Source: Candidatus Competibacteraceae bacterium (GTDB lineage Bacteria > Pseudomonadota > Gammaproteobacteria > Competibacterales > Competibacteraceae). From it: DNA of 5,855 nucleotides. Positions 1-5,855 of this stretch are shown here, piece by piece; position 1 is the stretch's first letter; every line of letters begins with the position of its first letter. The position numbers were made by a program, and so were the translations under genes. Below the pieces are notes generated by a model. The model was not told the origin of the DNA and searched no databases. It was given only the letters and a program-made list of their open reading frames with translations. Location: NCBI GenBank assembly GCA_003527885.1, contig DPWB01000218.1:3610-9464 (forward strand). Direction: 5' to 3'.

Positions 1-585
1 TTGCAGCCGCAAGGCGGAAGGCAGCAGCTCCGGCAGCAATACCGCCGCGTCGAGTTGCGCCAAGGCCCGTTCGGCCAGCGCGCGCAAGGTGAATTGTTGC
101 AGGCCGGCGGTGCTGGGATAGACCGGAGTCAGCCGGTCGGGCGCCGGCGGCGCGCCCGCATCGAGCCGCCGGCATTCGGGATGGATCATCTCAAGGCCGC
201 TATAGCCTTGCCGGACCTCGCCGAAACAGCGCAAACGGACGCCAGCCTGACCGAATAACTGTTCTTGAGCCGGGCTGAAATGAAAAAACCGCAGGGTCAG
301 TGCGCCGGTGGCGTCGCGCAGGTGACAGAGCAAAAAGCGCCGCCCGCGCTCCGTGATCTCGCGGCCGGCGATTTCGGCGTCGATCTGGGCTTCCTCACCG
401 GGGACCAAAGCGCCGATGGGGGTGATGCGGCTGCGATCCTGATAGCGCGATGGCAGGTGCAACAACACATCCTCCGCGCTGCGGATGCCCAGCCGGCGCA
501 AGCGTTCGGCCAGCCTCGGGCCAACGCCGGGCAGGGCGGTCACCGGCAGTGGTTCGGAAGCCGACGAACGGGCCGAACCGCGCAT
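1..585 (-). CDS. recG: ATP-dependent DNA helicase RecG, N-terminal part (3' end beyond window)
   Basis: RecG is a superfamily 2 helicase that regresses stalled replication forks and branch-migrates Holliday junctions. Only the N-terminal ~195 residues are present: the reading frame is still open at base 1, so the helicase motor motifs lie outside. What is visible matches the RecG N-terminal/wedge region: LPGVGPRLAERL (GVG hairpin), DVLLHLPSRYQDRS, the OB-fold stretch LTLRFFHFSPAQ, then GLEMIHPE and LTPVYPSTAGL, all close to E. coli RecG as I recall it. I chose the ATG at 585 because AAGG lies 8 nt upstream (594-597) and it gives an N-terminus nearer the family length. An in-frame ATG at 624 would add 13 residues but has no visible Shine-Dalgarno. 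The gene starts 51 nt (or 12 nt with the longer start) after the ridA stop, so it is probably the distal gene of the spoT operon. The identity is firm; the start is uncertain. Confidence 0.93.
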   Translation of the reverse strand, partial: MRGSARSSASEPLPVTALPGVGPRLAERLRRLGIRSAEDVLLHLPSRYQDRSRITPIGALVPGEEAQIDAEIAGREITERGRRFLLCHLRDATGALTLRFFHFSPAQEQLFGQAGVRLRCFGEVRQGYSGLEMIHPECRRLDAGAPPAPDRLTPVYPSTAGLQQFTLRALAERALAQLDAAVLLPELLPSALRLQ

Positions 586-636
586 GTCGGACGCCTTGCC
601 GGCCGGGCTACCGCCGCGCTCCATGCCGGCGACCGG

Positions 637-1023
637 TCAGCGCTCCAACACCAAAATCGCTTCCATCTCGACCTGGGCGCCGCGCGGCAGGGCGGCGACG
701 CCGATGGCGGCCCGCGCCGGATAAGGCTGGGAAAAATACTCGGCCATGATCTGGTTGACCCGCGCGAAATGGCCGAGATCGAGCAAAAATACGCCGAGCT
801 TGACCGTGTCGGCCAGACTGCCCCCCGCCGCTGTCGCCACCGCCGCCAGATTGTCGAACACCCGGCGGATTTGCGCTTCGATGTCGCCCTCCACCAACTG
901 CGCGGTACCCGGATCGAGTGGGATCTGGCCGGACAGGTAGACGGTATCCCCGACCTTGACGGCTTGGGAGTAGGTGCCGATAGCGGCGGGAGCCCGGTCG
1001 GTTTGGATGATTTCACGAGACAT
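637..1023 (-). CDS. ridA: RidA family 2-iminobutanoate/2-iminopropanoate deaminase
   Basis: This 128-residue protein has the same length as E. coli RidA (formerly YjgF) and aligns with it throughout. RidA proteins hydrolyse reactive enamine/imine intermediates released by PLP enzymes such as threonine dehydratase, protecting other PLP enzymes in the cytosol; they act as trimers. Visible family features are [12 protein letters not shown] near the start (Tyr18), LSGQIPLDP (30-38), and the C-terminal signature starting PARAAIGVA with Arg104, the counterpart of E. coli Arg105 that contacts the substrate carboxylate. Glu119 in VEMEAI is the counterpart of E. coli Glu120. The active-site residues therefore appear intact, supporting true deaminase activity. 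The start at 1023 is supported by AGGAG at 1031-1035, 7 nt upstream; an in-frame ATG at 1113 would add an unrelated 30-residue leader and is rejected. The gene sits between spoT (103 nt upstream) and recG, as in several non-enteric gammaproteobacteria, where enterics carry trmH. Confidence 0.96.
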   Translation of the reverse strand: MSREIIQTDRAPAAIGTYSQAVKVGDTVYLSGQIPLDPGTAQLVEGDIEAQIRRVFDNLAAVATAAGGSLADTVKLGVFLLDLGHFARVNQIMAEYFSQPYPARAAIGVAALPRGAQVEMEAILVLER

Positions 1024-1046
1024 GGGGAAGCTCCTGACGGAAGAGT

Positions 1047-1064
1047 TTCCGGTTGTCACCGGAA
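1047..1064 (-). promoter_or_regulatory. Short perfect hairpin in the spoT-ridA spacer
   Basis: A perfect 7-bp inverted repeat (TTCCGGT / ACCGGAA) with a 4-nt loop lies in the 103-nt spacer, 11 nt before the ridA Shine-Dalgarno at 1031-1035. On the minus strand it is not followed by a U-run, so it is not a typical intrinsic terminator. It may be an mRNA processing or stabilising element or a small operator; its role is inferred from position only. Confidence 0.4.
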
Positions 1065-1126
1065 GGTTTGAGAACAGAGGCCGCGCCGGATCGGTACGTC
1101 GGGGCGGATCCATGGGCGGCGCAAGA

Positions 1127-3397
1127 TCACGCCCGCCGGGCCACCTTCGAAACTTCCGGTAAGGTCCGCAACCGCCGCAGCACCCGAGCGAGCTGTTTGC
1201 GGTCGCCCACGTTCACCAACAGGGACACCGTGATGAGAGTGCCGTCCCGTTCGGAAGTGTTGATGGTCTCGATATTGGTGTCGGTGGCGGAAATGGCGGC
1301 GGCGACGGTGGCCAGCACGCCGCGCTTGTTGCTGACCTCCAGGCGCAGTTCCACCGGAAAGTCCGTCGCGATGTTTTGCTCCCATTCCACCTCGATCCAT
1401 TTCTCGGCGTTTTTCTTGTAGTTGGTGACGTTTTTACAGTTGTCGCGATGGATGACGATACCGCGTCCGGCATGGAGGAAGCCGATGATGGCGTCGTCGG
1501 GCAACGGCCGACAGCATTTGCCGAAGCTGACCACGGCGCCTTCGGTGCCCTTGATCAGCAGCGGTTGGGCGCTGGCGTCCGGGGAAGGCGGCTCGTCGCG
1601 GTCGCCGCTGGGCAGCAGGCGCTTGGCGACCAGTGCGGCGACGCGGCTGCCCAGGCCGATATCGGCCAACAGCTCCTCGAAACTGCTCAGGTTGAATTCT
1701 CGCAACAGCGCCTTGACCCGGTCGAGCGGTAGTTCGTTCAAGCCGTTGATCCGGCCGACCAGCGCTTTTTCCAGCAACCGCTTGCCGAGCAGGGCGGCCT
1801 CCTCGCGCTTGAGGTGCTTGAGGTAGTGACGGATGCTGGCGCGGGCCTTGGCCGTCGCCACGAAGTTGAGCCAGGACGGGTTGGGTCGGGCGGTCGGCGT
1901 GATGATGGCTTCGACCGTCTGGCCGGTGACCAGCGGCGTGCGCAGCGGCACCAGCCGGCGGTCGATCCGCGCGCCCACACAGGTGTTGCCGACGTCGGAA
2001 TGGATGGCGTAGGCAAAATCCACCGCCGTAGCCCCGCGTGGCAGCTCGATGATCTCGCCGCGCGGGGTGAACACGTAGATTTCATCGGGGAACAGATCGA
2101 TCTTGACGCTTTCCAGGAATTCGACCGGGTTACCGGCGCGGCGCTGCATGTCCAGCAGCTTGCGCAACCATTCGCGGGCGCGCTGCTGGGCGTGGCCGCC
2201 CTCGCCCTCGCCGCCGGCCTTGTAGCGCCAGTGGGCGGCGACGCCGACCTCGGCCATGATGTGCATGTCCTCGGTGCGGATTTGCAGTTCGATGGGAACG
2301 CCGCCGGGGCCGAACAGCACGGTGTGCAGCGACTGGTAGCCGTTGGCCTTGGGGATGGCGATGTAATCCTTGAAGCGGCCCATGATCGGCTTGTAGAGAT
2401 TGTGCGTGACGCCCAACACCCGGTAACAGGTGTCCACGGTATCGACGATGATCCGCACCGCATAAACGTCATAGACATCCCGGAAGGGCTTGCTTTTGCG
2501 GGGCGAAAGGCGGTCGGGCTCGTTTGGGGAGCCGGACGCCGGTTCCCGAAACGGCAGCGGCAGCTTGCCGCGCATCTTCTGGTAGATGCCCCACAAATGC
2601 TTGCTGCGGCCCACCACCCGGGCATTGATGCCTTCTTCCTGGAGCCGGGCGTCGATGCGCGCTTCCATCTGGCTGACGATTTCGTGGCGGTTGCCGCTCA
2701 TCCGGCGCACCGCTTCCTGCAAGACCCGGAAACGGAACGGATAGAGGTGGCTCAGGCCGAGATCTTCCAGCTCCTGGCGCAGGTGGTTCATGCCCAGCCG
2801 GCCGGCGATGGGGGCGTAGATTTCCAGGGTTTCGCGGGCGATGCGCCGGCGCGAGTCCGGCCGCATCGCACCCAGGGTGCGCATGTTGTGCAGGCGGTCG
2901 GCCAGCTTGATCATGATGATCCGCAAATCCTTGGCCATCGCCAGGAACATCTTGCGGAAATTCTCGGCCTGCGCTTCCAGCTTGGAATTGAAGTGGATCT
3001 GGGTCAGCTTGCTGACGCCGTCCACCAGTTCGGCGACTTCCGGCCCGAAGCGCGCGCTGATGTGCTCCTTGTCGTAGGGAGTATCTTCGATGACGTCGTG
3101 CAGCAGCGCCGCCAGCAGGGTCTCGTGGTCGAAACGGACGTTGGCCAGGATGCGGGCCACGGCCAGCGGGTGGAAAATATAGGGTTCGCCGCTCTTGCGG
3201 TAAACGCCGGCGTGGGCTTCGGCCGCGAAGTAGCAGGCCTCGCGCAGATGTTCGATGTGCTCCTGTTCCAGGTATTCGCCCGCGATGGTGCAAAGATCGT
3301 CGATGCGCAGCCGCAAATCATCCAGCCAATCGTCATCGACGGCCAGCTTGCGAAGCTGCTGAAGCTCGTTTCGAACTTCCCGCAACGGCGCGCTCAT
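1127..3397 (-). CDS. spoT: Bifunctional (p)ppGpp synthetase/hydrolase SpoT
   Basis: This 756-residue cytosolic long RelA/SpoT homologue makes and degrades the alarmone (p)ppGpp. The HD hydrolase domain (about 50-200) keeps His76, His100-Asp101 in HDVIEDT, Glu104/Asp105 and Asp167/Asn171 in LADRLHNM. The synthetase domain (about 255-395) keeps [13 protein letters not shown] (263-275), Asp310 in DVYAVR, the RFKD motif (341-344, the RxKD type of SpoT/Rel rather than the ExDD of RelA), Tyr354 in NGYQSLHT and Glu370 in ELQIRT. Both activities therefore look intact. A TGS domain follows (about 432-500, [11 protein letters not shown]), then a helical region, the conserved-cysteine segment with Cys628-Cys629 in KCCRP and Cys654, and an ACT domain (about 679-756). 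It exceeds E. coli SpoT (702) through ~28 extra N-terminal residues and a ~23-residue insertion near 279-301 containing [20 protein letters not shown]. The start has GGAG at 3408-3411, 10 nt upstream. It lies 38 nt after rpoZ, as in other gammaproteobacteria, and is probably cotranscribed with it. Confidence 0.97.
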   Translation of the reverse strand: MSAPLREVRNELQQLRKLAVDDDWLDDLRLRIDDLCTIAGEYLEQEHIEHLREACYFAAEAHAGVYRKSGEPYIFHPLAVARILANVRFDHETLLAALLHDVIEDTPYDKEHISARFGPEVAELVDGVSKLTQIHFNSKLEAQAENFRKMFLAMAKDLRIIMIKLADRLHNMRTLGAMRPDSRRRIARETLEIYAPIAGRLGMNHLRQELEDLGLSHLYPFRFRVLQEAVRRMSGNRHEIVSQMEARIDARLQEEGINARVVGRSKHLWGIYQKMRGKLPLPFREPASGSPNEPDRLSPRKSKPFRDVYDVYAVRIIVDTVDTCYRVLGVTHNLYKPIMGRFKDYIAIPKANGYQSLHTVLFGPGGVPIELQIRTEDMHIMAEVGVAAHWRYKAGGEGEGGHAQQRAREWLRKLLDMQRRAGNPVEFLESVKIDLFPDEIYVFTPRGEIIELPRGATAVDFAYAIHSDVGNTCVGARIDRRLVPLRTPLVTGQTVEAIITPTARPNPSWLNFVATAKARASIRHYLKHLKREEAALLGKRLLEKALVGRINGLNELPLDRVKALLREFNLSSFEELLADIGLGSRVAALVAKRLLPSGDRDEPPSPDASAQPLLIKGTEGAVVSFGKCCRPLPDDAIIGFLHAGRGIVIHRDNCKNVTNYKKNAEKWIEVEWEQNIATDFPVELRLEVSNKRGVLATVAAAISATDTNIETINTSERDGTLITVSLLVNVGDRKQLARVLRRLRTLPEVSKVARRA

Positions 3398-3435
3398 CGC
3401 TCGTTTTCTCCGGGTGGGTTAAGGGGTGAAAGCCA

Positions 3436-3723
3436 TCATTCCGGTTCGGCCGCGGCGCCGCTGTCGCTGTCGGCTTCAGCGGCGGGGGCCGGAGAATCGG
3501 GCGCGGCCGGGGCGACAGGGCGACGGTACTTTTCCTGAAGCATGTGATCGAGCCTGCCCTCGGCCAGCTCGCGCAGCGCGACGACGGTGGGCTTGTCGTT
3601 TTCCCAAGGAACCAGCGCTTCCTTGCCGAGCGCCAGATCGCGGGCGCGGCGCGCGGCGATCAGGACCAGTTCGAAACGGTTGTCCACTTGGTCGAGGCAG
3701 TCTTCAACGGTGATGCGGGCCAT
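3436..3723 (-). CDS. rpoZ: DNA-directed RNA polymerase subunit omega
   Basis: Omega (95 residues; 91 in E. coli) wraps the C-terminal tail of beta-prime, helps assemble RNA polymerase and contributes to one of the ppGpp-binding sites on the enzyme in proteobacteria. The family core is clear: [10 protein letters not shown] at the start, then [16 protein letters not shown] (15-30), [17 protein letters not shown] (37-53) and EGRL. The MAR N-terminus, used in ppGpp binding in E. coli, is kept. After about residue 67 the protein becomes a low-complexity Ala/Pro tail ending in an acidic stretch ([11 protein letters not shown]), unlike the Gln/Glu-rich E. coli tail; this part is expected to be disordered and variable. 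The start is fixed by GGAGG at 3733-3737, 9 nt upstream. It lies between gmk (73 nt upstream) and spoT (38 nt downstream), the classic order that couples omega with the ppGpp enzyme. Confidence 0.97.
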   Translation of the reverse strand: MARITVEDCLDQVDNRFELVLIAARRARDLALGKEALVPWENDKPTVVALRELAEGRLDHMLQEKYRRPVAPAAPDSPAPAAEADSDSGAAAEPE

Positions 3724-3796
3724 TCGGGGCGACCTCCAAAAACGTACGGGCTATTTCGAGCGATTGAAGCTTTGAAGTTTAATGAAAAACAAGTAA
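3724..3796 (-). promoter_or_regulatory. AT-rich gmk-rpoZ spacer, possible internal promoter
   Basis: This 73-nt spacer is much richer in A/T than its surroundings. On the minus strand TTGTCT (3800-3805, at the gmk stop; 4 of 6 matches to the -35 consensus) lies 17 nt from TTAAAC (3777-3782; 3 of 6 to the -10). That could give a sigma-70-type start some 45-50 nt ahead of rpoZ, letting rpoZ-spoT be transcribed separately from gmk. The match is weak and rests on spacing and base composition only. There is no U-tract hairpin here, so read-through from gmk is also expected. Confidence 0.25.
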
Positions 3797-4411
3797 TTAA
3801 GACAAGAGCGTTCTAAGCAATCCCTCCTGTCTTTTCAACTGTGTTTCCCGGCGCTGGCGGTTGGCGACGACGATGGCGCGCAAGGCGTCCAGCGCGGCCG
3901 AAAACCGGTCGTTGACGATCAGATAGTCGAATTCCGCATAGTGCGACAGTTCTTCCAGCGCTGCCGCCATGCGCCGCTCAATGGTGTCGCTGCTGTCCTG
4001 ACCGCGCCCGATCAGCCGTTCTCGCAAGGTGGCCACCGAAGGCGGCAGGATGAAAATGCTGGTGCTGTCGGGTCGCTGCACTCGCGCCTGCCGGGCGCCT
4101 TGCCAGTCGATTTCCAGGATCACGTCCGAGCCGGTGTCGAGCTGCGCCGAAACGGCGGTCCGGCTGGTGCCATAAAAGTTGCCGAACACGCGAGCGTGCT
4201 CCAGGAAAAGGCCAGCGGCGCGCATCGCCTCGAAATCGGCGGTGGACACAAAGTGATAGTGTCGGCCGTTTTCTTCGCCCGGTCGGGGCGGGCGGGTGGT
4301 GTGGGAGACCGAGAGCGCCGTTTCGGGCGTGGTTTCCACCAGACCTTTGACCAGACTGGTTTTACCCGCTCCCGACGGAGCGGAAACGATATACAGGTTG
4401 CCGGTAATCAT
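3797..4411 (-). CDS. gmk: Guanylate kinase
   Basis: Guanylate kinase transfers phosphate from ATP to GMP to give GDP, an essential cytosolic step that supplies GTP and, indirectly, the substrate for (p)ppGpp. The 204-residue product (E. coli 207) carries the P-loop SAPSGAGKTS (10-19, with Lys17), the GMP-binding segment SVSHTTRPPRPGE (34-46, with Ser36, Arg40, Arg43), FLEHARVFGNFYGTS (69-83, with Glu71 and Tyr80), EIDWQGARQ, the lid-like RLIGRGQDS and the C-terminal SHYAEFDYLIVND. The start at 4411 is chosen because it puts LYIVSAPSGAGK at the usual distance from the N-terminus. The frame stays open up to an ATG at 4849, but that 146-residue extension is arginine/proline-rich, unlike the family, and would cross a terminator. 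No clear Shine-Dalgarno precedes 4411, and a four-codon ORF (4416-4430) ends 4 nt before it. It heads the gmk-rpoZ-spoT cluster. Confidence 0.96.
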   Translation of the reverse strand: MITGNLYIVSAPSGAGKTSLVKGLVETTPETALSVSHTTRPPRPGEENGRHYHFVSTADFEAMRAAGLFLEHARVFGNFYGTSRTAVSAQLDTGSDVILEIDWQGARQARVQRPDSTSIFILPPSVATLRERLIGRGQDSSDTIERRMAAALEELSHYAEFDYLIVNDRFSAALDALRAIVVANRQRRETQLKRQEGLLRTLLS

Positions 4412-4690
4412 CGGGTTATTGATTGGACATCGGGGAATGAGGAAGGTTGGTTGAAGCGGTGCACGCGGCTCGATTGCGCCACTTTCCTCGCTCGCGGGGC
4501 GGTATACCCTTTCGGATAATGTCATGAATTGCCGCCGGTGGGTAGGTTCCCCGCCGATCGCGCGGTTGCTTGCTCGAAGCCGGGATTTGGCATTTTCCGC
4601 TGTTTGGGCGTGGCGGCCAGCACGTTGAATCGAGCCGCTGAAACGGGTTAGTGGACCAGCGACGGCGGGATGTGGCGGGCCTTCCAGCAT
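4412..4690 (-). other. gmk leader/promoter region without a convincing gene
   Basis: This 279-nt stretch lies between the terminator of the upstream small gene and the gmk start. The gmk frame stays open through it, but there is no Shine-Dalgarno-supported start and no recognisable protein family. It must hold the gmk promoter if the terminator at 4691-4715 works. A separated inverted repeat (GAGGAA 4484-4489 with TTCCTC 4439-4444, minus-strand sense) could fold the leader RNA, but it is only 6 bp long. I recognise no known riboswitch or structured RNA here. Confidence 0.4.
4501..4528 (-). promoter_or_regulatory. Candidate sigma-70 promoter for gmk
   Basis: On the minus strand TATACC (4501-4506, 4 of 6 to the -10 consensus) is preceded by TTCATG (4523-4528, 3 of 6 to the -35) with a 16-nt spacer. 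It would start transcription about 80 nt before the gmk ATG. The position fits: it is downstream of the terminator of the preceding gene and upstream of gmk. The boxes are weak, so this is a candidate only. Confidence 0.3.
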
Positions 4691-4715
4691 AAAAAAACCC
4701 GCCAGCGGCGGGTTT
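4691..4715 (-). terminator. Rho-independent terminator of the small exported-protein gene
   Basis: On the minus strand a 9-bp perfect stem (AAACCCGCC / GGCGGGTTT, 4695-4715) with a 3-nt loop runs straight into a tract of seven U residues (4691-4697, the last three stem bases included). The GC core with U-run is a textbook intrinsic terminator. It begins 15 nt after the stop of the small gene at 4731 and ends 279 nt before gmk, so it ends the upstream transcript and insulates gmk. On the plus strand the stem is followed by only three T, so it should act mainly on the minus strand. Confidence 0.88.
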
Positions 4716-4730
4716 CGAGGGAAGATTCCG

Positions 4731-4892
4731 TCAAGGGGGGTCTTTCTTGTCGCCGCCGGGGCCGCAGGCGACCACGGTCTGAACGTCGGCGGTCCAGTTT
4801 TGGGTGTCCGTCGCTTGCTCGTGCCGTTGGGCTTGCGCGGCGCTAGCACAGCCCAGCAACAAAGCCAACACCAGTGATAGGCGAGTCATCAT
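4731..4892 (-). CDS. Small exported protein of unknown function (53 residues, signal peptide)
   Basis: I do not recognise this protein. The ORF encodes 53 residues starting MMTRLSLVLALLLGC and ending ACGPGGDKKDPP. Residues 1-21 look like a signal peptide: a basic n-region (Arg4), a hydrophobic core (Leu5-Gly14) and AQA at 19-21, a good signal peptidase I site giving a ~32-residue periplasmic peptide. LLGC (12-15) could instead be a lipobox, giving a lipoprotein cut before Cys15; the -2 Leu makes this less certain. The remaining part is polar with one Trp (33), one Cys (43) and a charged Pro-ending tail, with no domain visible. Three independent signs support a real gene: AGGAG at 4899-4903, 6 nt before ATG 4892 (9 nt before the adjacent ATG at 4889), the signal peptide, and the intrinsic terminator beginning 15 nt after the stop. 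It lies between yicC (224 nt upstream) and gmk and probably forms its own unit. Function is unknown. Confidence 0.72.
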   Translation of the reverse strand: MMTRLSLVLALLLGCASAAQAQRHEQATDTQNWTADVQTVVACGPGGDKKDPP

Positions 4893-4980
4893 ACCGGTCT
4901 CCTCAAGTGGCCAATAATTCTTACTAGAGTAGTCTGAATTTCCTCAGTATGCCAGGAGTCGGGATTTCGGAGGTGGCCAC

Positions 4981-5088
4981 ATGTCGTGGAACAGGCCGAG
5001 CGCTCGCGGGACGCGCGGCATTTCGAATTCCCTGGAAGCGGGTTACTGGCAGACCAAAGTTCGAGCAAATTCCGCTTTAAGCCGTTAA
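4981..5088 (+). CDS. Possible small plus-strand ORF (35 residues), uncertain
   Basis: This plus-strand ORF begins with ATG 7 nt after a perfect GGAGG (4969-4973) and encodes 35 residues starting MSWNRPSARGTRGISN and ending in TAA at 5086-5088. It lies wholly within the gap between the yicC stop and the small exported-protein gene, divergent from the latter, and does not overlap yicC. The product is basic and polar, with no signal peptide, membrane segment or recognised family. No good promoter or terminator is visible around it. A Shine-Dalgarno ahead of a short ORF can arise by chance in GC-rich DNA, so coding status is doubtful. Confidence 0.22.
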   Translation: MSWNRPSARGTRGISNSLEAGYWQTKVRANSALSR

Positions 5089-5116
5089 ACGGGCCGTCTA
5101 CGACCAGCGACCCAAC

Positions 5117-5855
5117 CTACTCGATGTTCTGCACCTGCTCGCGCATCTGCTCGATCAACACCTTGAGTTCGACGGCGGCGCGGGTGGTGTCGGTATCGGC
5201 GGATTTCGAGGACAGGGTGTTGGCTTCGCGGTTGAGTTCCTGCATCAGGAAATCCAGTCGCCGGCCGACCGGTTCGGGGCGGGCGAACACCTCTTGAATT
5301 TCGTCGAGATGGGCGTCCAGCCGGTCGAGTTCCTCGTCCACGTCCAGGCGCTGCGCGATCAGCGCCAGTTCCTGCTCCAGCCGGCCGGGGTCGGCCTCGG
5401 CGGGGATATCCGCCAGCCGGCTCAACAGCTTGTCGCGCCAGCGGGCTTGCACTTCGGGCCGGCGGGCGCGGGCGCGCTGGACCTGGGCACGGATCGCCTC
5501 GCAACGTTGCTGGAGCAGTTCGGCGGTGCGTTGGCCCTCCCGTTCGCGGGTGGCGATCAGTTCCGCCAAGGCCGCGTCCAGACAGATCAGTAGAGCCTGC
5601 CTGATATCGTCCAAATCCGGCTCGACCTCGTTGACCACGCCCGGCCAGCGCAGCACGTCGCCCAATTTCAAGCCGGTGCCCGGCCCGATCATGTGCTCCA
5701 CTTCGCCGGCGATTTCGAGCAAGCGCGCGACCAGCGAGTGATTCAGGGTGATGGCGGTCAGGCCCGCGCCGGTGGTTTGCAGTTTGAGGTTGCAGTCCAC
5801 CTTGCCCCGGCTGAGCGCGGCCGCGATGCGTTCGCGCACCAGCGATTCCAGCCCG
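5117..5855 (-). CDS. yicC: YicC/YloC family endoribonuclease (5' end beyond window)
   Basis: The visible 245 residues cover all but roughly the first 43 of a YicC-family protein (E. coli 287). The frame runs off the right edge, entering as GLESLVRERI, which matches the SLEPVVRERI segment of E. coli YicC, so the true start lies outside; the GTG at 5839 is internal. Family marks are LSRGKVDCNL, DVLRWPGVV, RLEQELALIAQRLDVDEELDRL and the highly conserved C-terminus with VGRRLDFLMQELNREANTL, SSKS and ELKVLIEQMREQVQNIE. The family has been described as endoribonucleases; in E. coli YicC is linked to degradation of the small RNA RyhB, and B. subtilis YloC is a related RNase. In many bacteria yicC is adjacent to gmk, as here, though an extra small gene intervenes. 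No intrinsic terminator is evident in the 224 nt after the stop. Confidence 0.95.
   Translation of the reverse strand, partial: GLESLVRERIAAALSRGKVDCNLKLQTTGAGLTAITLNHSLVARLLEIAGEVEHMIGPGTGLKLGDVLRWPGVVNEVEPDLDDIRQALLICLDAALAELIATREREGQRTAELLQQRCEAIRAQVQRARARRPEVQARWRDKLLSRLADIPAEADPGRLEQELALIAQRLDVDEELDRLDAHLDEIQEVFARPEPVGRRLDFLMQELNREANTLSSKSADTDTTRAAVELKVLIEQMREQVQNIE

Noticed and set aside
265..1071. 268-codon plus-strand ORF opposite recG and ridA
   Set aside because: It is a shadow of two conserved minus-strand genes, with no recognisable domain and no conserved context.
1024..1113. 30-residue N-terminal extension of RidA
   Set aside because: The ATG at 1023 has AGGAG at 7 nt and gives the exact family length; the extension is in the intergenic spacer and includes the hairpin.
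1814..3538. 574-codon plus-strand ORF opposite spoT and the end of rpoZ
   Set aside because: It is antisense to a fully recognisable spoT with intact motifs. Long open antisense frames are expected in GC-rich coding DNA, and its translation matches no family I recognise.
4412..4849. 146-residue N-terminal extension of guanylate kinase
   Set aside because: It is Arg/Pro-rich, unlike any Gmk I know, has no Shine-Dalgarno, overlaps the small exported-protein gene in another frame and would cross the terminator at 4691-4715.
4908..4979. Two TGGCCA palindromes (4908-4913 and 4974-4979) flanking the divergent region, considered as operator sites
   Set aside because: A 6-bp palindrome occurring twice in GC-rich DNA is not significant, and the flanking bases do not extend the symmetry.
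5070..5116. Possible terminator after yicC
   Set aside because: The only stem seen (CCGT-TTA-ACGG) is 4 bp with no U-tract, too weak to call.

Overview
The window is a conserved chromosomal housekeeping block from a GC-rich gammaproteobacterium. All recognisable genes lie on the minus strand. In transcription order (right to left) they are yicC (5' end outside the window), a small exported-protein gene, gmk, rpoZ, spoT, ridA and recG (3' end outside the window). The series gmk-rpoZ-spoT followed by recG is the gammaproteobacterial order. A RidA-family gene sits between spoT and recG, where enteric bacteria have trmH. This, with yicC just upstream of gmk, suggests a non-enteric lineage. I cannot name the genus from sequence alone.

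Layout: 1-585 is the N-terminal part of RecG helicase; 637-1023 is RidA; 1024-1126 is a spacer with a short hairpin; 1127-3397 is the bifunctional (p)ppGpp synthetase/hydrolase SpoT; 3436-3723 is RNA polymerase omega; 3724-3796 is an AT-rich spacer; 3797-4411 is guanylate kinase; 4412-4690 is the gmk leader and promoter region with no convincing gene. 4691-4715 is a strong minus-strand intrinsic terminator. 4731-4892 is an unrecognised 53-residue protein with a signal peptide. 4893-5116 is an intergenic stretch holding a possible 35-codon plus-strand ORF. 5117-5855 is YicC.

Functionally, Gmk makes GDP from GMP and so feeds the GTP/GDP pool that SpoT converts to (p)ppGpp. Omega forms part of a ppGpp-binding site on RNA polymerase in proteobacteria. 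RidA removes reactive enamine/imine intermediates and RecG remodels stalled replication forks. The gmk-rpoZ-spoT-ridA-recG spacings (38 to 103 nt, and 12 or 51 nt before recG) fit one transcription unit, possibly with internal promoters. The terminator at 4691-4715 separates this unit from the genes to its right, so gmk probably has its own promoter.

I found no mobile element, CRISPR array, tRNA/rRNA or defence gene. The least ordinary items are the small exported-protein gene with its own Shine-Dalgarno and terminator, a ~23-residue Pro/Ser/Arg-rich insertion in the SpoT synthetase domain, and the weakly supported plus-strand small ORF. I do not see evidence for a new multi-gene system.
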